Positions 1 through 7,927 of a stretch of DNA of 45,581 nucleotides are shown here, in pieces. Both the position numbers and the translations under genes were made by a program. Origin of the DNA: an uncultured Alcaligenaceae bacterium (GTDB lineage: Bacteria > Pseudomonadota > Gammaproteobacteria > Burkholderiales > Burkholderiaceae_B); assembly GCA_937952975.1 (NCBI GenBank), contig CALFXX010000010.1:1-45581 (forward strand), read 5' to 3'. Within the stretch, counting starts at the first letter, position 1, and each line of letters starts with the position of its first letter. Below the pieces are notes generated by a model. The model ran no database searches, was not told where the DNA came from, and saw nothing but the letters and a program-made list of their open reading frames with translations.

Positions 1-14
1 ATAGAGAAAAAACA

Positions 15-1220
15 ATGTTGACCTGGAACGATGAACCCGCCACTCAACCTGCCGCCCCAGCGGGCGCAGGTCTGATGCCACCACAAGCCTTGGCGCAAGC
101 CATGGCCGCCTCCTTGCCCTCACGCGCCGCCAGCGGCGTGTTTGGTGACTCGGCGTTACCTACACCCGGCCTCAGAGAAGCACCTGTCGCTGCAAACACG
201 GCCACCCGTGTGAACGCTGCCGACAAGCGCATCATCAACGGCCAAACAGATGTCAATCAACTCGTCCCCTTTAAATATAAGTGGGCCTGGGAAAAATACA
301 TCGCTACTTGCGCCAATCACTGGATGCCGCAAGAAATCAATATGTCGCGCGATATCGCTCTCTGGAAAAACCCCACGGGGCTGACTGAAGACGAACGCCG
401 CATCATCAAACGTAACCTCGGCTTTTTCGTTACAGCCGATTCGTTGGCTGCGAACAATATTGTGTTGGGTACCTATCGGCACATTACCGCGCCCGAATGC
501 CGTCAGTTTTTACTGCGCCAGGCCTTTGAAGAAGCGATTCATACCCACGCTTATCAATATATTGTTGAAAGCTTGGATCTGGATGAGTCAGAAATCTTTA
601 ACGCCTACAACGAAGTCCCTTCGATCCGGGCAAAAGATCAGTTTCTGATCCCATTTATTGACGCAATCGCTGATCCAAACTTCAAAACCGGTACTCTTGA
701 AAACGATCAAACACTTCTAAAGTCGTTGATCGTTTTTGCCTGCCTGATGGAAGGCCTCTTCTTTTATGTCGGCTTTACGCAAATCCTTGCGCTCGGTCGG
801 CAAAACAAAATGACAGGCGCGGCTGAGCAATACATGTACATTTTGCGTGACGAGTCGATGCATTGTAATTTTGGCATCGACCTAATCAACACCATCAAAC
901 TCGAAAATCCACAACTCTGGACACCAGCCTTTCGCGAAGAAATTCGTGGGCTGTTTGCCAAAGCTGTTGACCTTGAATACGCCTATGCCGAAGACACCAT
1001 GCCTCGCGGGGTATTGGGGCTCAACGCACCGATGTTCAAGTCTTATCTCCGATTTATTGCAAACCGTCGTTGCCAGCAGATCGGCATCGAGCCGCTATTC
1101 GCGCAAGAAGAAAACCCCTTCCCGTGGATGGCAGAAATGATTGACTTAAAGAAAGAACGTAACTTTTTTGAAACACGCGTTATTGAGTACCAAACCGGTG
1201 GTGCCCTTAACTGGGAATAA
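15..1220 (+). CDS. nrdB: Ribonucleoside-diphosphate reductase class Ia, beta subunit
   Basis: The small (R2) subunit of aerobic ribonucleotide reductase holds the di-iron/tyrosyl radical cofactor that the alpha subunit NrdA uses to make deoxynucleotides in the cytoplasm. The 401-residue product keeps the whole radical site. By alignment from memory to E. coli NrdB, the ligands are D113, E173, H176, E246, E280 and H283, and Y180 is the radical tyrosine in the segment EEAIHTHAY. The first 80 or so residues are a low-complexity Ala/Pro-rich extension, usual for beta-proteobacterial homologues. The ATG at 15 is used because the protein opens with MLTW, typical of the family; only a weak AGAG lies upstream. 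nrdA is expected just outside the window on the left, so this is probably the distal gene of nrdAB. Confidence 0.96.
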   Translation: MLTWNDEPATQPAAPAGAGLMPPQALAQAMAASLPSRAASGVFGDSALPTPGLREAPVAANTATRVNAADKRIINGQTDVNQLVPFKYKWAWEKYIATCANHWMPQEINMSRDIALWKNPTGLTEDERRIIKRNLGFFVTADSLAANNIVLGTYRHITAPECRQFLLRQAFEEAIHTHAYQYIVESLDLDESEIFNAYNEVPSIRAKDQFLIPFIDAIADPNFKTGTLENDQTLLKSLIVFACLMEGLFFYVGFTQILALGRQNKMTGAAEQYMYILRDESMHCNFGIDLINTIKLENPQLWTPAFREEIRGLFAKAVDLEYAYAEDTMPRGVLGLNAPMFKSYLRFIANRRCQQIGIEPLFAQEENPFPWMAEMIDLKKERNFFETRVIEYQTGGALNWE

Positions 1221-1261
1221 TCCGCAGATTGGCCCTCAAGACGCAATAGTACTTTCCAGAA

Positions 1262-1392
1262 GGCAGACAAAGTCTGCCCTTTGGTGCCATTTGAATTGGT
1301 TCGTGCCCCTGAGGCAAGAGGCAGTTCAAATGGCTGTGCCGGATTCATTAGCACAAACCGCTTTGCTACCAATATTTGGTAGCGGCTTGTGC
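1262..1392 (+). other. Structured intergenic RNA / leader with three consecutive hairpins
   Basis: The 262-base gap between nrdB and the H1-like gene has no convincing ORF but three inverted repeats. The first is a perfect 7-bp stem (1262-1268 with 1272-1278, loop AAA) followed by CTTT, possibly a weak nrdB terminator. The second is a perfect 10-bp stem (1286-1295 with 1325-1334). The third is a long interrupted stem (1351-1356/1387-1392, 1358-1361/1382-1385, 1367-1372/1376-1381). The GCACA at 1351-1355 could instead pair with TGTGC at 1335-1339, so the last structure has an alternative partner. Pairing was worked out by eye. A cis-acting leader of the histone mRNA or a small RNA is inference. 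Confidence 0.4.
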
Positions 1393-1482
1393 CGATGAAT
1401 AACTCGGGCGACACGAAGTCCCATGGTGGGATCAGTCAAGCACGGGTTTAACGTTTGGGACCCTGAACTAAGGAGTATTACC

Positions 1483-1797
1483 ATGGCAACAGCCAAAAAA
1501 GCAGCAAAGAAAGCCCCTGCCAAGAAAGCCGCAGCTAAAAAGCCAGCAGCTAAAAAGGCAGTTAAAGCAGTCAAGAAAGTTGTAGCAGCAGCTAAGAAAG
1601 TCGTTAAAAAAGCTGTCAAGAAAGTTGCAAAAAAAGCAGCAGCTAAAAAGCCAGCAGCTAAAAAAGTAGCGGCTAAGAAGCCAGCAGCTAAAAAAGCAGC
1701 GGCCAAAAAGCCAGCAGCAAAAAAAGCCGTAAAGAAAGTGGCAAAAAAAGCAGCTCCTAAAAAAGCAGCAAAAAAGCCAGCAGCAAAAAAAAAATAG
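1483..1797 (+). CDS. H1-like DNA-binding histone protein, zero-frame product
   Basis: The 104-residue product is almost entirely Lys, Ala, Pro and Val in AAKKP-type repeats. It resembles the eukaryotic H1 C-terminal tail and Bordetella BpH1-type proteins, which bind and compact DNA in the nucleoid. The ATG at 1483 is preferred to an in-frame ATG at 1423 because AAGGAG lies just upstream (1470-1474) and lysine/alanine repeats begin at once. The frame ends at TAG (1795-1797) directly after a run of ten A (1785-1794). The usual family C-terminus is present downstream in the -1 frame (separate entry), so this product is either a truncated form, the result of a homopolymer length error, or one of two products made by slippage. 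Codons are strongly A-rich, as expected for polylysine. Confidence 0.85.
   Translation: MATAKKAAKKAPAKKAAAKKPAAKKAVKAVKKVVAAAKKVVKKAVKKVAKKAAAKKPAAKKVAAKKPAAKKAAAKKPAAKKAVKKVAKKAAPKKAAKKPAAKKK
1500..1794 (+). repeat. Degenerate tandem repeats encoding AAKKP units
   Basis: The coding sequence of the H1-like gene is built from short variable repeats of the kind GCAGCTAAAAAGCCA, giving AAKKP, AKKAV and KKVAK units. Such arrays expand and contract by recombination and vary in length between strains in known H1-like genes (family knowledge). The array ends in the A10 tract where the frame changes. Confidence 0.7.
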
Positions 1798-1919
1798 TTA
1801 AAAAGCCAGTTGCTAACAAGCCGGCAGCCGCTGCCCCTTCGACAGCAGCAGCACCAGGTGCGAAAACCGCACTGAATCCTGCAGCGTCGTGGCCGTTTCC
1901 TACGGGTGGCCGTCCCTGA
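1791..1919 (+). other. C-terminal extension of the H1-like histone in the -1 frame
   Basis: Re-reading one A of the A10 run lets translation pass the TAG at 1795. The -1 frame then continues with ATA GTT AAA AAG for 41 codons to TGA at 1917-1919. It begins IVKKPVANKPAA and ends NPAASWPFPTGGRP, which I recognise as the typical end of H1-like proteins in Burkholderiales. A strong terminator follows 29 bases later. The extension is therefore a real exon-like remainder of the same gene rather than random sequence. An 8-A or 11-A tract would fuse it in frame, as would -1 ribosomal slippage on A AAA AAA or RNA polymerase slippage. The sequence alone cannot tell these apart from a base-calling error. 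Confidence 0.8.
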
Positions 1920-1946
1920 GCTTGATAGCGAAGGTTTAGCAAGTTC

Positions 1947-1977
1947 AAACCGTCCGGTTTACCGGACGGTTTTTTTA
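1947..1977 (+). terminator. Rho-independent terminator of the H1-like gene
   Basis: ACCGTCCGGT (1949-1958) pairs perfectly with ACCGGACGGT (1961-1970) and is followed by seven T. It lies 29 bases after the -1 frame stop of the H1-like gene. Confidence 0.92.
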
Positions 1978-2035
1978 TGCTCGAGCGCGCAACAGAGCGC
2001 GCAAATATTCAACGTGCACCACAAGCCCTAGAAGC

Positions 2036-2044
2036 TGCGATAAT
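2036..2044 (+). promoter_or_regulatory. Possible extended -10 promoter for yggT
   Basis: TGCGATAAT matches the extended -10 pattern TGn followed by GATAAT. It lies 76 bases before the yggT start and downstream of the H1 terminator, where a new promoter is needed. No good -35 hexamer is seen at 17 bases. A CCTCGCG/CGCGAGG hairpin (2082-2100) sits between this site and the GGAG at 2109-2112. Confidence 0.3.
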
Positions 2045-2119
2045 GACAACTAGGCGTCGCCTCTTGATTGTCAGTCATCCACCTCGCGTTCATCGCGAGG
2101 CATTTACCGGAGTTGCCAC

Positions 2120-2683
2120 ATGCTTGGCGAAATCCTGCGCTTTTTACTTGAAATTATTTTTTCGCTTTTAGGCGCAGCCTTATTGGCAAGAGCTTGGATC
2201 TACGCCGTCAAGCTCCACCCCTTCAATCCAATGTCACAAGCCATACATCAGGCGACAAACTGGCTCGTGCAACCACTGCGCAGCCTGATTCCCTCAGGCA
2301 AAGGCTTCGATGGCGCTAGCCTAGTCGGGGCTTTTTTAATTGCCGTGGTTTTTCTATCGTTACTTTGGCTGATCTCAACAGGCAGCATGCTCAGCCCAAA
2401 ACTGATTCCGGGTCTGCTGGGCGCTGCTTTAGTGACCGTTGCCCGCTGGGCACTGAACCTGGTCGTTTGGTTAACACTCATCCAGGCCGTCTTGTCGTGG
2501 ATTAATCCGCTGGCACCGATCATGCCAGTGCTGCGCACGTTAACCGCACCACTACTCGAGCCGATCAAGCGCATCATGCCAAATCTGGGCGGGCTTGACC
2601 TCTCGGCCTTAGTGCTTTTGATCTTGGCTCAAATCGCCATGATGGTCTTAAATCGCATCAGCTTTTCATTACTTGGGATTTGA
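2120..2683 (+). CDS. YggT family integral membrane protein
   Basis: This 187-residue hydrophobic protein has two halves of the YGGT type, each with a pair of membrane helices. The first runs from LLEIIFSLLGAALLARAWI and the second from about residue 105 (VARWALNLVVWLTLIQAVLS). WINPLAP in the second half is typical of the family. The role is poorly defined in proteobacteria; homologues have been linked to osmotic or potassium stress and, in other lineages, to division and chloroplast organisation (family knowledge). The start is supported by GGAG at 2109-2112. Its stop lies immediately upstream of the MscS-type gene, so the two are probably co-transcribed; a shared role in osmotic stress is inference. 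Confidence 0.9.
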   Translation: MLGEILRFLLEIIFSLLGAALLARAWIYAVKLHPFNPMSQAIHQATNWLVQPLRSLIPSGKGFDGASLVGAFLIAVVFLSLLWLISTGSMLSPKLIPGLLGAALVTVARWALNLVVWLTLIQAVLSWINPLAPIMPVLRTLTAPLLEPIKRIMPNLGGLDLSALVLLILAQIAMMVLNRISFSLLGI

Positions 2684-2721
2684 AGGTGCGGCCACGTGCA
2701 CTCAACGAAAGCTTGAGGGTG

Positions 2722-5133
2722 ATGCCAAGGCCCGCACACCCAATCCGCTGGCTCGCAAGCTTGGCCTGCACACTCTTCTTATGGGGTTTAGAGGCGCCGT
2801 CAGGGCACGCTCAAGCCTTGCCAATCAGCCCATTGCGCCCAACCTTAACGCCAGCGGGTACCGCTGCCTCAAATCAGGCCATAACCCCTTCCCCTCGGTC
2901 GTCTGAGCGAAGCGCCACTGACATTGATGCGCAACAACAAGAGATGCAAACGCGCTTAGCCGCTACCCAAAGCGAATTGGCTAAAGCGCAAAATGCGTTT
3001 AAAGAGGTCAATGCGCTTGACCCCATCGCCTCGGCAAGCGCGAAAGAGCATCTTGAAGACCTGGCGCATCAAGGCGACGCATACATTCAAATTATTGACA
3101 ATCTCAAAAATCTACGTCGTTTAAGCGACAAGCTCGAAAACGCTCGCAAGGATAGGCTGACGTGGAAGCCTCCGTCTGACTCAGCCCCATGGCCAATCGC
3201 AATCGCCGACGACCTACAGTTTGAAATCATGCGCTGGCAGGCGCAGATTCAACACTTAACACAACGTCGCTCTATTATTGACGAGCAACTCTCTGAACTC
3301 AAAAAATCACGAGTGATTGTTGAGGCTGAGCTGCGTCAAAGCACACAAAGACCTACAGGGCTCGCAGCGCTTACGGTACAAGCTAATAAGCCCTCTAGCG
3401 CAATCGAGCGGCGCCTGACCCGGATCAATCTCGATCTGATCAATTTTTCGGTGGATAGCGATGCCATTTTGGTTGAGCAAACGACAGCTGCGCTAGTGCT
3501 TGCCTCACTCAAACAAACATGGGATTTTTATCAGCATCGATTTAGCTTTTCGGCCGATGACTTCAAAAAAATTCGTCTCGGTATCGAGAAGACAATCGAC
3601 CAGCTTCGCACCCAAGAGCAGCAAGCTAGCAGTCGGATTAATCGCACACTCGAACAGGTCGCCTTGGCCAAGGCTCAGCTCGATAAGCTTGAAAGTACAC
3701 CCAACGTTGACGTCGACTCGGTCGTTGCCGCGCGACGCGGTTGGCGCACTGCCGATGCGCTGGCAGAGGCCGCTCTGGTCGAGCGCGAAAAGTTCCGCGC
3801 ACAAATTGATTTGAACTTGCTGACTTTACAGTTTTGGGAAATTCGTCAAAAACTGTATTCAAACACTGATATCGCGAGCGACCTAAGCGACATGATGCTG
3901 AGGCAACAGACCCTCACTAAGCAACTCGCTCAGGGGTCCGCTTACCTGACACAAATCATCGCAGATAAAGCACAAACGGCCTTCGACCTAAGCACTCAGT
4001 TGCAGCAGGCAACGACCGTTGCAGAAAAAAAGTTCTTAAACGACTTACTCGCACCAATTTCACAACAAATTGATACAACGCGTAACCTTTATGTGATGAT
4101 TGGGCGCGTGCACCAATATCTGCAGATAGTAGGTAATGAGCTTGAATATGCAGACGCAAACAAGACGTTAACCCAGCGCTTTAAGGCCGCACGCGCCTTT
4201 GTAGTCGAGCTCAGCAAAGATATCTGGCATTACGAACTCTTTGTCATCGATGACTCTGTTTTGGTGGATGGCCGCGAGATTAAAACCAAACGGGGCATCA
4301 CAATCGGGAAAACTGCCGGCGCCATCATCATTTTGGTTTTGGGCTTTAGTCTGATCTCTGGTTTGATTCGCCGCACGCTGGCCCTTGCCGTACACAAAGC
4401 GAATCTTGGTCTCACCAAGTCGGTTGTATTGGGGCGTTGGCTCACTCTGACTGCAGGCTTCACGTTGATTGTCACTGCCTTAAATCTCGTCGATATCCCT
4501 CTGAGTGCTTTTGCCTTTTTAGGAGGTGCCTTAGCGATCGGCGTCGGTTTTGGCACGCAAAATATTTTAAAAAATCTGATCAGTGGTGTGATGCTGTTGA
4601 TTGAAAAACCGATTCGCATTGGCGATCTGGTTGAGATCGATACTATTTTAGGTACGGTCACCTCAATCGGCCTGCGGTTTTCAACCGTTCATGGCCCGCA
4701 GGGTAACGATATTCTGATCCCAAATAGTGTCTTAGTTGAACAAAAACTTATTAACTGGACATACTCAACACCGAGCGCGCGCAAAGATGTACGAGTCACG
4801 GTGGGGTATCGCTCAAAGGTCGAGACGGTTCGTCAGATTCTTGAGACGGCTAGTAAAAGCGAACCGCACGTATTGGGTACGCCCGCTGCGCTCGTGACTC
4901 TTGAAGACTTTGGTGACAACGGCTTAGTGTTCAACCTAAGGTTTTGGGTGTCTCTGCAATCTGGCGTCCCCGTCAATGAGGTACAGAGCAATCTGCGGCT
5001 TAAAATTCTTCAAGCTTTTGAGCAGGCTGGGATCGAGCTACCGTTTCCACAAAGAACCTTGATGTTCGATAAAGAGACACCGCTGGCTGTCCATGTGCAT
5101 CCCAAAGCGGCACCAAACCCAGCTAAAACTTAG
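2722..5133 (+). CDS. MscS-family mechanosensitive ion channel with long periplasmic domain
   Basis: The product (803 residues from ATG 2722) is expected in the inner membrane, where it would release solutes under hypo-osmotic shock. Its N-terminus is a signal peptide (hydrophobic ALACTLFLWGLEA-like segment ending GHAQA). A long helical, coiled-coil-rich periplasmic region of about 500 residues follows, then a few membrane helices from about residue 530. The MscS pore and beta domain are clear from about residue 599 (LGGALAIGVGFGTQNILKN, then LLIEKPIRIGDLVEI). This is the architecture of large MscK/YbiO-like channels. A TTG at 2680, overlapping the yggT stop, would add 14 residues; ATG 2722 is preferred because it directly starts the signal peptide and has GAGG close upstream. 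Confidence 0.9.
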   Translation: MPRPAHPIRWLASLACTLFLWGLEAPSGHAQALPISPLRPTLTPAGTAASNQAITPSPRSSERSATDIDAQQQEMQTRLAATQSELAKAQNAFKEVNALDPIASASAKEHLEDLAHQGDAYIQIIDNLKNLRRLSDKLENARKDRLTWKPPSDSAPWPIAIADDLQFEIMRWQAQIQHLTQRRSIIDEQLSELKKSRVIVEAELRQSTQRPTGLAALTVQANKPSSAIERRLTRINLDLINFSVDSDAILVEQTTAALVLASLKQTWDFYQHRFSFSADDFKKIRLGIEKTIDQLRTQEQQASSRINRTLEQVALAKAQLDKLESTPNVDVDSVVAARRGWRTADALAEAALVEREKFRAQIDLNLLTLQFWEIRQKLYSNTDIASDLSDMMLRQQTLTKQLAQGSAYLTQIIADKAQTAFDLSTQLQQATTVAEKKFLNDLLAPISQQIDTTRNLYVMIGRVHQYLQIVGNELEYADANKTLTQRFKAARAFVVELSKDIWHYELFVIDDSVLVDGREIKTKRGITIGKTAGAIIILVLGFSLISGLIRRTLALAVHKANLGLTKSVVLGRWLTLTAGFTLIVTALNLVDIPLSAFAFLGGALAIGVGFGTQNILKNLISGVMLLIEKPIRIGDLVEIDTILGTVTSIGLRFSTVHGPQGNDILIPNSVLVEQKLINWTYSTPSARKDVRVTVGYRSKVETVRQILETASKSEPHVLGTPAALVTLEDFGDNGLVFNLRFWVSLQSGVPVNEVQSNLRLKILQAFEQAGIELPFPQRTLMFDKETPLAVHVHPKAAPNPAKT

Positions 5134-5229
5134 CCCAAGCTACGAGGCAACAAGAGCGCCACGCGCAGGGCAAGCGTCGCATCACACAACTCTGTGAGCG
5201 CAGCCTGCTTGTATGCTCAGACGATAAGA

Positions 5230-5736
5230 CTACTGACCAGACATCGGCGTGACCCGCGTCGGGCCAGCACCACTCACAACTTGCACACGTTGACCCATTA
5301 CCAGCGGCACATCAGCCTCTTGCGCAATCACACGCGTCTCGCCGTTGTCTAAGCGAACAGTGATCTCAAGGCCGTCTTTTTTACCAACTTTGTCTTCAAT
5401 GGCATCACCAGCCAACGCACCCAGGATCGCACCACCCAGCACGGCGAGCGTGCGGCCCGTGCCTCCACCAATCGTGCTACCCATCACACCACCTACAGCA
5501 CCGCCAGCGACCACTCCGGCACCTGAAGTGTGATCGTTTTGAATCGTGATCGGACGAACGTTCACGACGGTACCATTGCGCACCACTTGATCGCGTTGCG
5601 CTTGCCCATAGGTGTAAACGTTAGCTGAGGCACTGGGCTTCGCGCAGCCAGACACTAAGGCAACGCTAGCAAGCAACGCAACGCCAAGCGCCACGCGAGC
5701 ACTGCTTGTAGACACAACGCATAAAACTGAATTCAT
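5230..5736 (-). CDS. Glycine-zipper 2TM outer-membrane lipoprotein (SlyB/Pcp-like)
   Basis: The 168-residue precursor has a signal peptide ending in a lipobox (VSGC, lipidated Cys31). Gly/Ala-rich zipper segments at about residues 72-114 (GAGVVAGGAVGGVMG, then GGAILGALAG) make up the glycine-zipper 2TM domain of SlyB/PCP-type lipoproteins. A small beta-rich C-terminal part follows. Such proteins sit in the outer membrane and help envelope integrity under stress (family knowledge). The ATG at 5736 has GGAGT at a good distance. It is the last gene of the leftward run, 27 bases after the PfkB kinase gene; functional linkage to that kinase is not implied. Confidence 0.88.
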   Translation of the reverse strand: MNSVLCVVSTSSARVALGVALLASVALVSGCAKPSASANVYTYGQAQRDQVVRNGTVVNVRPITIQNDHTSGAGVVAGGAVGGVMGSTIGGGTGRTLAVLGGAILGALAGDAIEDKVGKKDGLEITVRLDNGETRVIAQEADVPLVMGQRVQVVSGAGPTRVTPMSGQ

Positions 5737-5763
5737 AACAAGACTCCAAAAATTTTCAATACC

Positions 5764-6705
5764 CTAGCCTGGTAAGTGGCTACCGTAGTGAGCGTGCAAC
5801 AGCGTATCAATTTCTGCTCGCGAAGGCGCATGGTTTTGGGGCCCACGTGAGGCAATTTTAATTGAACCCATTAAGTTGCCTAGCTTACAGGCCTCAAGCC
5901 AAGTCCAGCCAAGCGTCAAAGCATAGAGTAAGCCACCGCGATGTGCATCGCCACAACCGGTTGGGTCAAGGACTTCTGCAGGGATTACTGGCGCAATGTG
6001 ATGCTCTTGTCCTTCGGTATAAAGAGTTGCCCCGCCGGCCCCTCGGGTCACGACCACTGCCTGCAAACCATGCGCCAATTGCGCAATCGATTTACCGGTA
6101 CGTTGCTCAACCACACTCGCTTCGTAATCGTTCACTGTCAGTGCCTGCGCAAGCGCAACCATCTCTAAAATATCGTTTCCGTCATACAACGGCATCGCCT
6201 GTCCCAAATCAAAAATAAACGGGGTTCCCTGCGCATGCAACCGCTTAGCATGGGCCATCATGCCCGCTTTAGAATCAGGGGCAACGATTGCCCAGGCACC
6301 TTGTTGTCCCGTTAAATCGTTTTCAGCAGAGCGATCCATCGCACCAGGATGAAACGCGGTGATCTGATTATCATCCAGGTCGGTCGTAATAAAACATTGC
6401 GCCGTCAGGGTATCGGGCAAGCTTTGAATCATGCTGGTATTGATACCAAGTTGCTCAAAGCGCTGGAGGTAGTCAGTTGCGTCTTCTCCGACCGTTGCAA
6501 CAGGTACCGGCAGGCCACCAAGCAGCTTTAGGTTATAGGCAATATTGCCCGCACAACCGCCAAACTCACGGCGCATTCTGGGTACCAAAAATGACACGCT
6601 CAAGGCATGAATGCGATCAGGCAAAATGTGATCTTTAAAACGACCGTCAAATACGGCAATTGTGTCAAACGCCACTGAACCACAAATCAATACGGGCTTA
6701 GTCAT
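5764..6705 (-). CDS. PfkB-family carbohydrate/nucleoside kinase
   Basis: The 313-residue product is a ribokinase-fold sugar or nucleoside kinase. The N-terminal signature lies around GGCAGNIAYNLKLLGG (about residues 50-65). The C-terminal signature DPTGCGDAHRGG contains the anion-hole GCGD with the catalytic Asp. The spacing and the CAGN motif resemble adenosine kinase-like members, but the substrate cannot be assigned from sequence. It lies 9 bases after the DUF3426 gene, at the distal end of the aroQ-acc-prmA run, so it is probably co-transcribed with it. Annotation in Bordetella relatives is usually just 'carbohydrate kinase' (from memory). Confidence 0.9.
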   Translation of the reverse strand: MTKPVLICGSVAFDTIAVFDGRFKDHILPDRIHALSVSFLVPRMRREFGGCAGNIAYNLKLLGGLPVPVATVGEDATDYLQRFEQLGINTSMIQSLPDTLTAQCFITTDLDDNQITAFHPGAMDRSAENDLTGQQGAWAIVAPDSKAGMMAHAKRLHAQGTPFIFDLGQAMPLYDGNDILEMVALAQALTVNDYEASVVEQRTGKSIAQLAHGLQAVVVTRGAGGATLYTEGQEHHIAPVIPAEVLDPTGCGDAHRGGLLYALTLGWTWLEACKLGNLMGSIKIASRGPQNHAPSRAEIDTLLHAHYGSHLPG

Positions 6706-6714
6706 GCTGGTCTC

Positions 6715-7875
6715 TTAGGGAAAAAATCGATTAAGTTGAAAACCGCTAATTTGCAAATCAGTCACTACAATCGGCACGCTGAGATGCACTTCTTGTTTGG
6801 CGTCAAATGGTTTGGTCACCAGGGATTCTGGCAAATACAACTCAGGGCTCAGCACCTTTCTGATGACCACAGTTCCTGAGGCATCTTTGAGCTCGACCGC
6901 GATATGCGGCCACGGCTGAATCTTATCGTTTCGGTTACGCATCGAAAACTTAAGCGTCAATTGACTTGACTGCCCTTCGGCTTGCCCTGCAGCCACTTGT
7001 TCAAGCGTAGTGGACTCGACCGTTATACGTTCAAGGTGTCGTACAAACGACACCTCGCATCTTAATTGAGCGCACGCTAAACGCGCCATGGGCAGCAGGC
7101 TAGGCACGCGAGTCACTAACTCGTTGCGATACACATAGGCCAACTGCATACACAAAAGCACACCAGCCACCAACACCAAGAGCGTCCAAAGCGCGCGACG
7201 CAAACCATCAAGAGGCGTCTCGTCGATTAAAAAATCGGGGGTGCCATGCTTGGACGAAGGTCGAGTATCGCCGCGCCACCTTGCCTCACCTTGCACCCGC
7301 AGCATCGGCTCGCGTACCAGGGTCGGCTCACGCTCAAGAGTAGGCTCGCGTCCAAAGGTCGGCTCGCGCTCGAGGGTCGGCTCGCGAGCGGACATCGGCT
7401 CATGCCCGCGTGTCGCAGACGCTTGATAAAAAGACGGCTCGGACTGTGAGGCTGTAAACGGCTCTTCGGGTGCGTGATCAAGCTCTGCACCGGTTTGTGC
7501 ACGACGCCGCAGCACCGACGGGGCACTTGGTACCTGCACGGGCGCCCGTGTGGGCTCTTGCACAGGCCGTTGGAGAGATAGGCGGTTAGGCACACGATTG
7601 AACCCACGCTCAGGATTAGCAATCGATTCGCGCTGCGGTGGCGCACTCAGCTGCTGATCAGCACCTTGAGCGCTCGCACCGGTAGGGGAAGCCAAGGGCT
7701 CGCGCAAGTGCGCCGCGCGTTGGGTGAGCACCGGCAACTGACTTTCAAGCGCCGCCTTGCCATCAAAAATATGCGTGCAATTGCCACATCGGACCAGTCC
7801 ATCATGCACGCGCAACTGCTCAAGTGACACCATAAAGTCACTTGAGCACTTTGGACAACGCGTGACAAGACTCAT
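6715..7875 (-). CDS. Zinc-ribbon (MJ0042-type) DUF3426 membrane protein
   Basis: This 386-residue protein begins with a zinc ribbon (C8-x2-C11 and C30-x2-C33) of the MJ0042 class. A long Pro/Arg/Glu-rich low-complexity linker follows, then one membrane helix at about residues 227-247 and a C-terminal DUF3426 domain predicted outside the cytoplasm. The linker carries an imperfect REPTLE hexapeptide repeat (separate entry). Function is unknown. The conserved place next to prmA and accBC in beta-proteobacteria is known from genome annotation. Topology suggests a cytoplasmic ribbon tethered to the inner membrane with a periplasmic sensor-like domain (inference). The start is ATG 7875, 52 bases after prmA. 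Confidence 0.88.
   Translation of the reverse strand: MSLVTRCPKCSSDFMVSLEQLRVHDGLVRCGNCTHIFDGKAALESQLPVLTQRAAHLREPLASPTGASAQGADQQLSAPPQRESIANPERGFNRVPNRLSLQRPVQEPTRAPVQVPSAPSVLRRRAQTGAELDHAPEEPFTASQSEPSFYQASATRGHEPMSAREPTLEREPTFGREPTLEREPTLVREPMLRVQGEARWRGDTRPSSKHGTPDFLIDETPLDGLRRALWTLLVLVAGVLLCMQLAYVYRNELVTRVPSLLPMARLACAQLRCEVSFVRHLERITVESTTLEQVAAGQAEGQSSQLTLKFSMRNRNDKIQPWPHIAVELKDASGTVVIRKVLSPELYLPESLVTKPFDAKQEVHLSVPIVVTDLQISGFQLNRFFP
7300..7401 (-). repeat. 18-bp tandem repeats encoding REPTLE hexapeptides
   Basis: About five to six imperfect copies of an 18-base unit lie in frame in the DUF3426 gene (residues 159-192). They encode EPMSA, REPTLE, REPTFG, REPTLE, REPTLV and REPML. Because the unit is a multiple of three, copy-number change would lengthen or shorten the linker without breaking the frame. 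Confidence 0.8.
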
Positions 7876-7927
7876 TGAACAGCCTCAGAAATCGACGCAC
7901 ATATATCAAGCTCAGGCGCGAGAAGCG

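Noticed and set aside
1326..1706. Minus-strand ORF of Ala/Phe/Leu opposite the histone gene
   Set aside because: Mirror of the Lys/Ala repeat; a hydrophobic low-complexity product is expected from such antisense sequence.
2082..2100. CCTCGCG/CGCGAGG hairpin ahead of yggT as a terminator
   Set aside because: No T-tract follows and it is 20 bases from the start codon; at most a translational element, mentioned with the promoter.
7241..7449. Plus-strand ORFs with SRVGSR-like repeats opposite the DUF3426 linker
   Set aside because: Antisense reading of the 18-bp tandem repeat; no start signal or domain.
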